DNA from: Rhodobacter calidifons
GTDB taxonomy: Bacteria; Pseudomonadota; Alphaproteobacteria; Rhodobacterales; Rhodobacteraceae
Direction of reading: 5' to 3'
DNA length: 64,000 bases
NCBI RefSeq assembly: GCF_011174775.1
Contig: NZ_JAANHS010000006.1
Span: 1-64,000, forward strand
A program made the translations under genes and the position numbers. A model generated the notes under the pieces. The model saw only the letters and a list, made by a program, of their open reading frames with translations. It did no database searches and was not told the origin of the DNA. Every line of letters begins with the position of its first letter. The stretch's first letter is position 1. Below are positions 1 through 8,354 of this stretch, one piece after another.

Positions 1-2
1 AG

Positions 3-77
3 TGGCAGCCCGTAGGGGAGTCGAACCCCTCTTCCCAGGTTGAAAACCTGGTGTCCTAACCGATAGACGAACGGGCC
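3..77 (-). tRNA. tRNA-Glu (anticodon TTC)
   Basis: Read on the minus strand, the segment folds as a cloverleaf. A 7-bp acceptor stem (GGCCCGT with ACGGGCT, first pair G-U) is followed by an anticodon stem CAGGT/ACCTG presenting TTC. The T arm is AGGGG-TTCGACT-CCCCT, then discriminator G and an encoded CCA (positions 3-5). The anticodon assigns glutamate. It is the first feature of the window and lies 70 bp past the end of recJ on the same strand. Confidence 0.95.
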
Positions 78-147
78 GCGCTGTCGGTGGGCGGTGTCTA
101 ATTCGGGCGCGGGGCTTCTGCAAGCGGAATCTTGCGGGGGTTCCGCC

Positions 148-1887
148 TCAGGCCGGCGCCGCGTCGTCGAGCCGCAGCTGGACGCGGGTGCGGCCGTTCC
201 AGTGGTTCAGTTCCAGCTTGCCGGCCAGGTGAAAGCGCCGGTGGCCGGGGTTTTCCAGGGCCGGGCCGAGCGGGCCGTCGAAGGCGCCGAAGGCCATGGC
301 GTCCAGCCCCGCGCCGCTGCCGTCGCTGACCGTCAGCTTCAGATGGCTGTCGCCGATCCGGCGGGCGCTGACCTGCACATCGGCAAAGGCAAAGCGCGGA
401 GCCGGGGCTGCGGCGCCGAAGGGGCCGGCGTTCTCGATCTCTTCCACCAGCGCGACGGTGGCGGCGCCGGTCGTCAACAGACTGTCGATCCGCAGGTCGC
501 GCGGGCCGCCGGCACCGGCGCCCTGCCGGGCCAGAAGGTCGGACAGCCGGGCCATGGCCGGCGCAAGCTGCGCCCGGGTCAGCGACAGGCCCGCGGCCAT
601 CTTGTGCCCGCCGCCCTTGACGATCATCCCTTCCGCCGCCAGCCGCTGGATCGCGGCCCCCAGATCGACGCCGGGGACCGAGCGGGCCGAGCCTTTCCCC
701 TCGTCGCCCTCGAAGCCGATCACCACGGCGGGGCGGTTCGCGGCCTCTTTCAGCCGGGCGGCCACGATGCCGACGACACCGGGGTGCCAGCCCTCGGCCG
801 CCGCCCAGACCAGGGGGGCGTCCAGGCCGCGCGCCTCGGCCTGGGCCATGGCCTCGGCGCGGACGGCCTCGGTGATCTCGCGCCGGTCGGTGTTCAGCTG
901 GTCGAGACGGGCGGCAAGGGCGGAGGCCTCCATCTCGTTGTCGGTAGCCAGCAGCCGCGCGCCAAGGTCGGCCTGGCCGATACGCCCGCCCGCGTTGACC
1001 CGGGGGCCAAGCAGGAAGCCCAGGGCATAGGGGGTGGGGGGCTGGTCCATCCGCGCGACATCGGCCAGCGCCCGCAGTCCGGGGCGTTCGCGGCGGGCCA
1101 TGATCTTCAGCCCCTGCCGGACGAAGGCGCGGTTGAGGCCGGTCAGCGGGGCCACGTCGGCGACGGTCGCCAGCGCCACGAGGTCGAGCAGGGCCATCAG
1201 ATCGGGGGTCGGCCGGTCCTGCCGTTTCAGGCGCCGGTTCGCCTCGACGAGAAGGAGGAACACCACCCCGGCGGCGCAGAGATGAGAAAGCGCGCCGTCC
1301 TCGTCCTGGCGGTTGGGGTTCACGATGGCCAGGGCGGCGGGCAGGGTTTCCAGCGCGAGGTGATGGTCGAGGATCACCACATCCGCGCCCTTGGCCGCCG
1401 CGACGGGTTCGTGCGAGAGGGTGCCGCAATCGACGCAGAGGATCAGGTCGTGGGCAGCGGCAAGCCGGGCCATGGCGGGGACGTTGGGCCCGTAGCCTTC
1501 GTCGATGCGGTCGGGGATGTAGAGGGTGGCTTGTAGCCCGAAATGGCGGAGCCAGGTGAGGAGGAGGGCGGCAGAGGCGCCGCCGTCCACGTCGTAGTCG
1601 GCGAAGATGGCGATCCTTTCCCGGCGGGCCACGGCCCGGAGCAGGCGGTCGGCGGCCGTCGCCATGTCCTTCAGGGTCAGGGGGTCGGGCATCAGGTCGC
1701 GCAGCGCGGGGGCGAGGAAGGCCGCGGCATCCTCGGGCGCCACGCCGCGGGCGGCAAGGATGCGGCAGAGGGGAAGGGGCAGGCGGGTCTGCTGGGCCAT
1801 CCCCTCGGCCAGCCGGTCCTGCACCGGGTCGGGGCCGATCCAGCGGCGGCCGGTGAGGGAGGTCTTGACGGAGAGGAAGGCGGTCAT
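148..1887 (-). CDS. recJ: Single-stranded-DNA-specific exonuclease RecJ
   Basis: This is a 5'-3' single-strand DNA exonuclease of recombination and repair, acting in the cytoplasm. The 579-residue product shows the DHH-phosphoesterase motifs in order: DYDVDG at residues 97-102, DCGT at about 153-156 and DHH at 174-176. A DHHA1-type region with GGHKMAAG follows, then a C-terminal OB-like region. The length is usual for the family. I chose the internal ATG at 1887 rather than an upstream ATG 36 bp earlier because conserved RecJ sequence begins there. It stands alone, with a dispersed 71-bp repeat 50 bp upstream of the start. Confidence 0.93.
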   Translation of the reverse strand: MTAFLSVKTSLTGRRWIGPDPVQDRLAEGMAQQTRLPLPLCRILAARGVAPEDAAAFLAPALRDLMPDPLTLKDMATAADRLLRAVARRERIAIFADYDVDGGASAALLLTWLRHFGLQATLYIPDRIDEGYGPNVPAMARLAAAHDLILCVDCGTLSHEPVAAAKGADVVILDHHLALETLPAALAIVNPNRQDEDGALSHLCAAGVVFLLLVEANRRLKRQDRPTPDLMALLDLVALATVADVAPLTGLNRAFVRQGLKIMARRERPGLRALADVARMDQPPTPYALGFLLGPRVNAGGRIGQADLGARLLATDNEMEASALAARLDQLNTDRREITEAVRAEAMAQAEARGLDAPLVWAAAEGWHPGVVGIVAARLKEAANRPAVVIGFEGDEGKGSARSVPGVDLGAAIQRLAAEGMIVKGGGHKMAAGLSLTRAQLAPAMARLSDLLARQGAGAGGPRDLRIDSLLTTGAATVALVEEIENAGPFGAAAPAPRFAFADVQVSARRIGDSHLKLTVSDGSGAGLDAMAFGAFDGPLGPALENPGHRRFHLAGKLELNHWNGRTRVQLRLDDAAPA

Positions 1888-1937
1888 GCGGACAGGGGTG
1901 CCGCAAAGGGGGCGGGCTGGCAAGGGGGGAGCGGGGT

Positions 1938-2008
1938 GCCGCGCGCGGCGCGTGTTTCCGGGTGTTTGGAATCAAGGGGTTGGGCGTGGGCCTTCACTTG
2001 CCGTTAAG
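1938..2008. repeat. 71-bp dispersed intergenic repeat, copy 1 (recJ upstream)
   Basis: The segment begins GCCGCGCGCGGCGCG, runs through a GAATCAAGGGGTTGGGCGTGGGC-like core and ends CCGTTAAG. It aligns along its whole length with 29141-29211 (same strand, same order of blocks). Both copies lie just upstream of a minus-strand gene, recJ here. The function is unknown. The position suggests a promoter-proximal or untranslated-leader element. Confidence 0.6.
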
Positions 2009-2020
2009 GATCTGGCCGCC

Positions 2021-2064
2021 CGCCCCCACCCCCATCCCCTTTGCACGGAGGGGGAGGGGAGGCG
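2021..2064. repeat. C-rich/G-rich hairpin repeat, copy 1
   Basis: A C-rich arm containing CACCCCCATCCCC is followed, after a short loop, by GGAGGGGGAGGGGAGGCGC. The same element, in the same orientation, recurs near 11180 and 54019. Here it sits in the recJ-glpX gap, 31 bp beyond the glpX stop, where it could act as a terminator for glpX. This copy has the loop variant TTTGCAC. Confidence 0.6.
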
Positions 2065-2094
2065 CAGGGTGAGCGGGTGCCCCGTCTGGCGCGG

Positions 2095-3060
2095 TCACTT
2101 CACCGGCGTCTTGTAGGTCATCCGGCGGATCGAGCCGGATTTGGAGCGCATCAGGATCGTCTCCAGCGTCACCCAGCCGGGATCGCGCTTGATGCCGGCG
2201 AGAAGCGAGCCGTTCGTCACCCCGGTCGCGGCAAAGATCACGTCGGCGCGCACCAGGTCGTCGCGGGTGTAGACGCGATCGAAGTTGGTGATCCCGGCCT
2301 TCCGCGCGCGGGCGCGTTCATCCTCGTTGCGGAACAGAAGCTTGCCGTAGAACTGGCCGCCCATGCATTTCAGCGCCGCGGCGGCGAGCACGCCTTCCGG
2401 TGCGCCGCCCGAGCCCATGTACATGTCGATGCCGGTGATGTCGGGCTCGGCGCAATGCATCACGCCCGCGACATCGCCGTCGGTGATGAGCCGGATCGCG
2501 GCGCCGGTGGAGCGGACCTCGGCGATCAGATCCTCGTGCCGGGGGCGGTCGAGGATGCAGACGGTGATGTCCTCGGTGGAACACCCCTTTGCGGCGGCCA
2601 GCGCCGAGACGCGCTCGGACGGGCTTTGCGCGAGCGTGACCGTGCCGGGCTTCAGGCCGGGGCCGATGGCGAGCTTGTCCATGTAGACATCGGGGGCGTG
2701 CAGGAGCGTGCCGCGCGGGGCCATGGCGATGACGGTCAGCGCGTTCGGCATGTCCTTGGCGGTCAGCGTGGTGCCTTCCAGCGGATCAAGCGCGATGTCC
2801 ACCTCCGGCCCCTGGCCGGTGCCGACCTCTTCGCCGATATAGAGCATCGGGGCCTCGTCGCGTTCGCCTTCGCCGATGACAACGACGCCCTTGATGTCCA
2901 GCAGGTTCAGCTGGTCGCGCATCGCGTTGACGGCGGCCTGGTCGGCGGCCTTTTCGTCGCCGCGGCCGATGAAGCGGGCCGAGGCGAGGGCGGCGGCTTC
3001 CGACACGCGGCCGAGGCCGAGCGACAGGAGCCGATCCTGGAACTGCAATTTCTCGGACAT
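2095..3060 (-). CDS. glpX: Class II fructose-1,6-bisphosphatase (GlpX)
   Basis: The enzyme hydrolyses fructose 1,6-bisphosphate to fructose 6-phosphate for gluconeogenesis, and in phototrophs it can also serve the Calvin cycle. The 321-residue protein carries the metal/phosphate motifs GEGERDEAPM (about residues 63-72) and DPLEGTT (92-98), typical of the lithium-sensitive class II family. The start MSEKLQFQDR at 3060 was preferred because the in-frame extension upstream is low-complexity and lacks family similarity. It follows hom on the same strand after 73 bp and may be cotranscribed with it. Confidence 0.93.
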   Translation of the reverse strand: MSEKLQFQDRLLSLGLGRVSEAAALASARFIGRGDEKAADQAAVNAMRDQLNLLDIKGVVVIGEGERDEAPMLYIGEEVGTGQGPEVDIALDPLEGTTLTAKDMPNALTVIAMAPRGTLLHAPDVYMDKLAIGPGLKPGTVTLAQSPSERVSALAAAKGCSTEDITVCILDRPRHEDLIAEVRSTGAAIRLITDGDVAGVMHCAEPDITGIDMYMGSGGAPEGVLAAAALKCMGGQFYGKLLFRNEDERARARKAGITNFDRVYTRDDLVRADVIFAATGVTNGSLLAGIKRDPGWVTLETILMRSKSGSIRRMTYKTPVK

Positions 3061-3133
3061 CTGGTCCCCCGCGCGGTTTTTTCCCGTGTAGCCGGGGGCT
3101 TGCGGCGCGGCAAGCGTGGTGGCGCTAACGGTA

Positions 3134-4423
3134 TCAGACTTCCTCGATGCGGATCGCGACGGGTTCGCCGACGAGGACCCCGGTCGCGGCAAAGCGGGTC
3201 ATCGCGTGGGCCACATCGTCGGGGGCGGCCTTGTGGGTGACGATCAGGACGGGGGCATTTGCGCCCTGGTGGCCGTACTGGCGCATCTGGTCGATCGAGA
3301 CGCCGGCATCGCCCAGGCAGGTGGCGATCCTGGCCAGCGCGCCGGGCTTGTCGAGGAGCGTCATGCGCAGGTAATAGGGCGCAGGGGTCGCGGCGCGGGC
3401 GGGTTGGGCGGCGGCAAGCTGGCTGGCCGGGATGCCGAAGGTGGGCAGGCGGCAACCCCGGGCGATGTCGATGACGTCGGCCATGACGGCGCTGGCGGTG
3501 GGGCCCATGCCCGCACCGGGGCCGCGCAGGACGATCTGGCCGACCGAGTCGCCTTCGAGGACGACCATGTTGGTCCCGCCCTGCAACTGCCCGAGCGGAC
3601 TGTCGGCCGGAACCAGGCAGGGGGTCATCCGCTGTTCGAGGCCCCGGCCGGTCATCTGCGCGACGCCCAGAAGCTTGATCCGATAGCCCATGTCCTGAGC
3701 CAGGCGGATGTCGTCGATCGAGACATTGCCGATGCCTTCCAGTTCCACGGCATCGAAGGCGACGCGGGTGCCGAAGGCGATGGAGGCCAGCAGCGAAAGC
3801 TTATGACCCGCGTCGATGCCGCCGACGTCGAGGTTGGGGTCGGCTTCAAGGTAGCCAAGTTGGCGGGCTTCCTCGAACACCGTCTCGTAGGGCAGGTTCT
3901 CGGCCTGCATCCGGGTGAGGATGTAGTTGCACGAGCCGTTCATCACGCCCATCACCCGCTTGATGCGGTTGCCGGCAAGACCTTCGGTCAGGGCCTTGAT
4001 GACGGGGATGCCCCCGGCGACGGCGGCCTCGAAGCGCAGGGCGAGGTTCGCGGCCTCGGCCTGTTCGGCCAGCGCCTGGCCGTGATGGGCAAGCAGCGCC
4101 TTGTTGGCGGTGACGACGTGCTTGCCTGCGGCAAGCGCGGCCTCGGTCGCGGACTTCGCGGCGCCTTCATGGCCGCCCATCACCTCGACGAAGACGTCGA
4201 TGTCAGGGCGGCGGGCAAGCGCCACGGGGTCGGTCTCCCAGGCATAACCGGACAGATCGGCATCGCGGTTCTTCGTGCGGTCGCGGGCCGAGACGGCGGC
4301 GATCGTCACCGGCCGACCGGCGCGGGCGGCGATGAGGTCGGCATGGGCCTGGACGATCTTCACCACGCCGATGCCGACGGTTCCAAGACCGGCAAGGCCA
4401 AGACGCAGGGGGGCGGCGGACAT
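3134..4423 (-). CDS. hom: Homoserine dehydrogenase
   Basis: This NAD(P)-dependent enzyme reduces aspartate semialdehyde to homoserine in threonine and methionine synthesis. The 429-residue product has an N-terminal Rossmann motif (GLGTVGIGVV, about residues 11-20). The catalytic homoserine-dehydrogenase domain includes GIPVIKALTEGLAGN and GNVSIDDI, and a C-terminal ACT domain begins near YYLRMTLLDKPGALA. The ACT domain marks the usual feedback-regulated form. The order hom-glpX is common in Rhodobacteraceae. Confidence 0.95.
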   Translation of the reverse strand: MSAAPLRLGLAGLGTVGIGVVKIVQAHADLIAARAGRPVTIAAVSARDRTKNRDADLSGYAWETDPVALARRPDIDVFVEVMGGHEGAAKSATEAALAAGKHVVTANKALLAHHGQALAEQAEAANLALRFEAAVAGGIPVIKALTEGLAGNRIKRVMGVMNGSCNYILTRMQAENLPYETVFEEARQLGYLEADPNLDVGGIDAGHKLSLLASIAFGTRVAFDAVELEGIGNVSIDDIRLAQDMGYRIKLLGVAQMTGRGLEQRMTPCLVPADSPLGQLQGGTNMVVLEGDSVGQIVLRGPGAGMGPTASAVMADVIDIARGCRLPTFGIPASQLAAAQPARAATPAPYYLRMTLLDKPGALARIATCLGDAGVSIDQMRQYGHQGANAPVLIVTHKAAPDDVAHAMTRFAATGVLVGEPVAIRIEEV

Positions 4424-4487
4424 CGGGAAACCTTCGGCAGTTGGCGCTGTCGTCTGTTAGCCGGAAGCCGGGCGGGGCGCAACGCTG

Positions 4488-4739
4488 TCAGCTGGCGGGT
4501 GGGGCCGCCCGGATCGCCTGGGCGCGGGCCTTGAGCCGCGCGGCACGGGCCGCAAGCGCCGGGCCGGGATCGGCCGCGGGCGGCCCGGCCTGGTCAAGCA
4601 GCGCGTCGATCGGCATCAGCTGCGGCGGCGGCTCTGCGCTGGGGGCCAGCGCGTCAAGCTCGGGGAATGGGGCGCAGCCGACGAGGGTGCAGGCCGCGAA
4701 GGCGCCAAGCGCGGCAAGGCAAAGGACAGGCGAGCGCAT
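4488..4739 (-). CDS. Small putative lipoprotein
   Basis: The 83-residue product begins with a basic residue and a hydrophobic stretch ending in the lipobox LVGC, so Cys22 would be the lipidated N-terminus after signal peptidase II. The mature part is about 60 residues, rich in Ala and Pro (PELDALAPSAEPPPQL), and ends in an Ala/Arg-rich helix. No enzymatic motif is visible and I do not recognise the family. It lies 64 bp upstream of hom on the same strand. Codon use matches its neighbours, so it is probably a real gene. Confidence 0.65.
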   Translation of the reverse strand: MRSPVLCLAALGAFAACTLVGCAPFPELDALAPSAEPPPQLMPIDALLDQAGPPAADPGPALAARAARLKARAQAIRAAPPAS

Positions 4740-4820
4740 GATGACCCCGGTGAAAGCCCCGGCAAGGTTAGCCGGGGATTCCTTCGGTGGAAAGCCGTAG
4801 TTGCGGACCCCGCTCCCGGG

Positions 4821-5429
4821 TCAGTTGCAGGTCGTGGTGCCCTGGAGACACAGCCGACGGTGGCGCGGCTTGGTCACGATGAACTGGCCGAACTCGGCGT
4901 CCTCGACCCCGACGAGGAGGCCGGCGAGCACGGTCTTCATCTGCGACTTGAATTCTACCGAGGTCTCGACAACGAAGACGCTTTCCAGATGGTTCAGGAT
5001 CGGGATGCGGACGGCCTTCCACTGCTGGATGGCCGGCTCGGTCAGCGCCGGAACCCTGTTGCCGGGCGAGAAGGAGAACAGCAGCCGGTAGGTGCCGGCA
5101 GTCGCGGTGCAGCCCTGACCCGAGGGTGAGATGCATTCCAGGCTGGTGATGCGCATCTTGACCGGATGGCCGCCCGGGGTGAGGAAGTTCATCACGTTCT
5201 GAAGGCCGTTGGCGAAGGTCAGCGGGATGTCGTTGCGCTGACGCGACAGCAGATCGGCCACGCCATAGGCGGCCTTCTGGGTGACGTTGATGGTGCGGAA
5301 CACGTCCCAGTAGATGAACATCGCCACCAGCGCCCAGATCATGAGCGGTATCATGATGAGACCTTCGGCGAGGATCAGACCATCCTCGTCGCGCAGAAAG
5401 GACCGGAAACGGCGCGTGATCTTGCACAT
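4821..5429 (-). CDS. TadE/TadF-like pilus assembly protein
   Basis: The 202-residue product has a short basic N-terminus, then an acidic DEDG segment directly before one hydrophobic helix (LILAEGLIMIPLMIWALVAM, roughly residues 18-37). That is the layout of Tad (tight adherence) minor pseudopilins. The rest is a predicted periplasmic domain with paired cysteines (ECISPSGQGC). It is the last of three clustered genes, 9 bp after the TadE-like gene. The Glu after the charged segment resembles the prepilin-like processing region. I cannot decide between TadE and TadF naming from sequence alone. Confidence 0.75.
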   Translation of the reverse strand: MCKITRRFRSFLRDEDGLILAEGLIMIPLMIWALVAMFIYWDVFRTINVTQKAAYGVADLLSRQRNDIPLTFANGLQNVMNFLTPGGHPVKMRITSLECISPSGQGCTATAGTYRLLFSFSPGNRVPALTEPAIQQWKAVRIPILNHLESVFVVETSVEFKSQMKTVLAGLLVGVEDAEFGQFIVTKPRHRRLCLQGTTTCN

Positions 5430-5438
5430 GTCGGTCTC

Positions 5439-5981
5439 TCACCCGGGCTCGTTCACGAAGACGGAGGTCACGATCATTGCCACCGATCCGTCCGGTTGGG
5501 TCGGCATCTTCACGCTGATACCCGAGGTCGGGAACATCGGCCATTCCTTCAGGCAGATCCGGAGCAGCATGATGTCATTGTCGTTGCCATAGGCGAATTC
5601 GTTGGCCGGCGGTTCGCCGGTGTTCACCTGGCTGGCCTGATCGACGCAGGTGACCGGCGGTGCCGCCATCACGAAATTGCCGGTGTTGACCGGCTGCATC
5701 CAGATCCGCATCCGGTTCATGCAGTCGGCCTTCGAGCCGACCATCAGCCCGCTTTCGCAGATCCGCTGCTTCAGCAGCTGATGCGTCAGGTTGCGCGCAT
5801 TGCCGAGCCGGACCTGACGGATCACCTCGTCCACGCCCCGCTCGAGCATGATGTAGCGGGCCATGTACATGCTGCTTTCGAACGACGCGGTGAAGATCAG
5901 GAACACGACCGGGAACACGAACAGGAACTCGATCGTCGCTGTTCCGGAGTCGTCGTTCAGGAAGCGACGAAAAGCTGTCAT
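5439..5981 (-). CDS. TadE-like pilus assembly protein
   Basis: This 180-residue membrane protein has the hallmark TadE start. A basic segment is followed by DDSGTATIEF and a hydrophobic helix (LFVFPVVFLIFTASF, about residues 20-35), then a periplasmic domain with several cysteines (ICESG, KADC, VTCVD, RICLKEW). Its start overlaps the stop of the preceding VWA gene by 4 bases (ATGA), so translation is coupled. The trio probably contributes to a Tad-type pilus or secretion apparatus. The ATPase and secretin genes of that system are not in this window. Confidence 0.8.
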   Translation of the reverse strand: MTAFRRFLNDDSGTATIEFLFVFPVVFLIFTASFESSMYMARYIMLERGVDEVIRQVRLGNARNLTHQLLKQRICESGLMVGSKADCMNRMRIWMQPVNTGNFVMAAPPVTCVDQASQVNTGEPPANEFAYGNDNDIMLLRICLKEWPMFPTSGISVKMPTQPDGSVAMIVTSVFVNEPG

Positions 5982-8005
5982 TGCGTCAGCCTCAGTTCCG
6001 AGATCAGCACCGCGATCTGTTCGAAGGCGGCGTTGAGGTCGGCAGGGTTCAGCACATGATAGAAGTAGCCCGTGCCCGGCGAAGAGCAGTTCTGGATCGG
6101 CCCGAGCGAGACATCATCGCCGAACACGATGCCGAACACCTCGATCCCGGCATTCTTTGCCGCGGTGCAGTTGATGTTCAGCAGGTTGTCCATGTTGGCC
6201 GCATTGACCAGGTAGTTGGCGACGAAGGTATTGTACACGGTGGTGTAGCTGGTCGCGCTGGAGACGTTCGAGCGCATGTAGAGCTGCTCGATCACCCAGT
6301 CCACGGTGGCATAGCGCCAGACTTCCGACCAGTCGAGGCGGCGCACGACGCCGCTGCCGGGCCATACCGGAACCCCGTTGGTCGGGGCGATCCAGGCGCG
6401 CGGATCGCAGCCGCCCGTCACCAGCGTGCCGGTGCCGTTGCCTTCGGTCTCGGATGCGTTGACCCGGCGACGCACCGAGGCGGCCTTCAGATGCGGCACG
6501 AAGAAGTTGCGCTTGACGACCTTGCCGTTCACGACAGTGTTTGCCAGCGACCAGCCCGAGCAGGAATTGGCCGGGGTCGCCGTGGGGGCGATGCCGGGAC
6601 GGGTGCCGCCGTTGATGCCGACGCCGCTGTCGTTGAACTCGATCGCCATGTTCCCGTCAGTCCCGCGCCAGATCGGCGAGGCGCCTGTCTTGTAGTCGTC
6701 CTTGATGTGACGGCTGGCGACGTGGTTGCCGTCGGTCATCAGCACGATGATCTTGCGGGTGTCGTTGTCGTTGTTGTTTGCCGGCCGACCTGCCATCGCC
6801 GGCTCGTTGCCGCGCAGTGCGCTGTAGATCGGCCGCGCCGATTCGTCGATCAGGGCCGTCGCCCAGCGCATGCCCACCGCGATCGAGGTGTTGCCCTTCG
6901 GGTTCAGGGCGCTGATCTGCGCCTTGAGCGGGGCGGTGTTCGTCGTCGGCAGCACCACCAGGTTCGACAGCGCTTCGTTCGCTGGCGTTTTGGGGTTGTC
7001 GCCGTTGTTGCACATAAGCCCGCTGGAACTGTAGTTGATCGGCGTCGGGGCGGTCGGGTTGGTCGGACCGAGGTTGACCACGCCGCCATTGGCGCCGTTG
7101 GTGTTGTTGGCCCCCGGAAGGGTGATTGTGCCGACGCTGGGTGCGCTGGCCGCGGTGATGGCGACGGCGGCCATCGGGATCGGCGTTGTCCGCGACAGCG
7201 CGGTCTGGTTGTAGGTGGCGGGATTGATCTCGAAGCAGTTGTGATTGGGCACGCCCTGGTTGGCGACCCCGTCCCACGAGGACAGGTGCGACACCGTGAA
7301 CTGGTTGCGCAGGTCCACGGGGATGTTCACGTTCGAGGCATAGGGCACCATCCCGATCGAGATCAGGTTGTTCGGATCCTTCGGGATCGTGTAGTTGCCT
7401 TGCGCGTCGCGGCTGAACTTCATGATGTCGACGAAGTTGGCTGCGGCCGTGCGCAGCGCCGCGATCTTCGTCGTGTTCCCCGAGGATTCCGCCATCGAGC
7501 CGGTGATGTCGAGCGCCAGGATGACCTCGATCTTCGACACGCCCTGCTGCGCGGCCGACCGGACCGGCATGTTGAAATAGGGGATGTCCAGCATGTGCAT
7601 GAAATGGTTGTAGGACCGGACCGTCCCGGTGGCGCGCGCCTCGCGCGAACTGGCTGTCGCCACGCCGGTGAAGGTCGGCGTCCCGTAATCGACGGTGAAC
7701 TCGTCGCCGAGGCCGGCGACATTGTACCAGCTCTGGCCGACGCTGACCGGGCTCTGGCCCGGCGGCAGCGAGATGTTCGCCGCCGCAAGCACGGCGCGGT
7801 CGAAGGTCTGCTGGTAGGTCACACGCCGCATCTCGGCGCGCATCACATCGACCGCGATGCCGCCGACCAGCAGCATCATCACGAAGATCATCAGCACGAA
7901 GATGGCGATCGCGCCGCGTTCGTCGGACCGGAACTCCGATGCCTTGCGACGGAAGTGTGTGAAAATCGGAAGCTTGGCAGCTGTGTCAAACATGTCGCGA
8001 TCCAT
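5978..8005 (-). CDS. TadG-like protein with von Willebrand factor A domain
   Basis: The product is about 675 residues. It opens with a basic region, DERGAIAIF and a single transmembrane helix (IFVLMIFVMMLLVGG), the TadG N-terminal layout. Further on is a VWA domain with a MIDAS-like LALDITGSMAES and a large, Thr/Asn/Gly-rich extracellular insertion. It ends in the VWA-terminal GYFYHVLNPADLNAAFEQIA block. Low-complexity inserts such as TNGANGG and TNPTAPTP lie in the middle. The start at 8005 (MDRDMF) was preferred because sequence further upstream is not Tad-like. A second ATG lies 12 bp inside. Confidence 0.82.
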   Translation of the reverse strand: MDRDMFDTAAKLPIFTHFRRKASEFRSDERGAIAIFVLMIFVMMLLVGGIAVDVMRAEMRRVTYQQTFDRAVLAAANISLPPGQSPVSVGQSWYNVAGLGDEFTVDYGTPTFTGVATASSREARATGTVRSYNHFMHMLDIPYFNMPVRSAAQQGVSKIEVILALDITGSMAESSGNTTKIAALRTAAANFVDIMKFSRDAQGNYTIPKDPNNLISIGMVPYASNVNIPVDLRNQFTVSHLSSWDGVANQGVPNHNCFEINPATYNQTALSRTTPIPMAAVAITAASAPSVGTITLPGANNTNGANGGVVNLGPTNPTAPTPINYSSSGLMCNNGDNPKTPANEALSNLVVLPTTNTAPLKAQISALNPKGNTSIAVGMRWATALIDESARPIYSALRGNEPAMAGRPANNNDNDTRKIIVLMTDGNHVASRHIKDDYKTGASPIWRGTDGNMAIEFNDSGVGINGGTRPGIAPTATPANSCSGWSLANTVVNGKVVKRNFFVPHLKAASVRRRVNASETEGNGTGTLVTGGCDPRAWIAPTNGVPVWPGSGVVRRLDWSEVWRYATVDWVIEQLYMRSNVSSATSYTTVYNTFVANYLVNAANMDNLLNINCTAAKNAGIEVFGIVFGDDVSLGPIQNCSSPGTGYFYHVLNPADLNAAFEQIAVLISELRLTQ

Positions 8006-8354
8006 ACCAACATCTGCCCGCCGGAACAGACGGGACCCCAGGCGTCGAGTTAGGCACAACTTCGGGCAGAAGTAAGGCAAATCCGGAGAGTCCGGGGTTT
8101 GTTCGCCAGATTCCGGAAACAATCCCGGCGCCTGGCCGCAGTTGGCGCGGCAGCGTGGAAATTTTGCCGGCCGTTTACCCTTTCGTAAGCGTTTGCAGAC
8201 TGCCCGATTCGCGGGCAGCTCGGCCGGAACCCGCCGGGACCGGCCAGGGGCCGGCCATGGGCGGATCCTTGCCCAAGGGGTTTCCACCTCTGCCGTCAGG
8301 GCGTAGGTTCGCCGGGCCTGCGCCGTGCGCGCGGCCTGTCTGGGGAGGGGCAGA
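8006..8354. other. Divergent intergenic region, tad locus / glutamate dehydrogenase
   Basis: No gene is apparent in these 349 bp. The segment must hold the promoters of the leftward Tad genes and the rightward dehydrogenase. Visible elements are a GTTTACCCTTTCGTAAG stretch near 8175, which resembles the tail of the 71-bp repeats at 1938 and 29141. There is also a purine-rich ribosome-binding site (GGGGAGGGG) just before 8355. I could not assign sigma-70 boxes with confidence. Confidence 0.5.

Noticed and set aside
3-77. tRNA-Glu as an integration site for a mobile element
   Set aside because: The tRNA is at the window edge, with no integrase or duplicated 3' end seen in the sequence to its right.
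94-1536. Plus-strand frame opposite recJ
   Set aside because: Antisense to a well-supported RecJ with intact DHH motifs; composition typical of GC-rich shadow frames.
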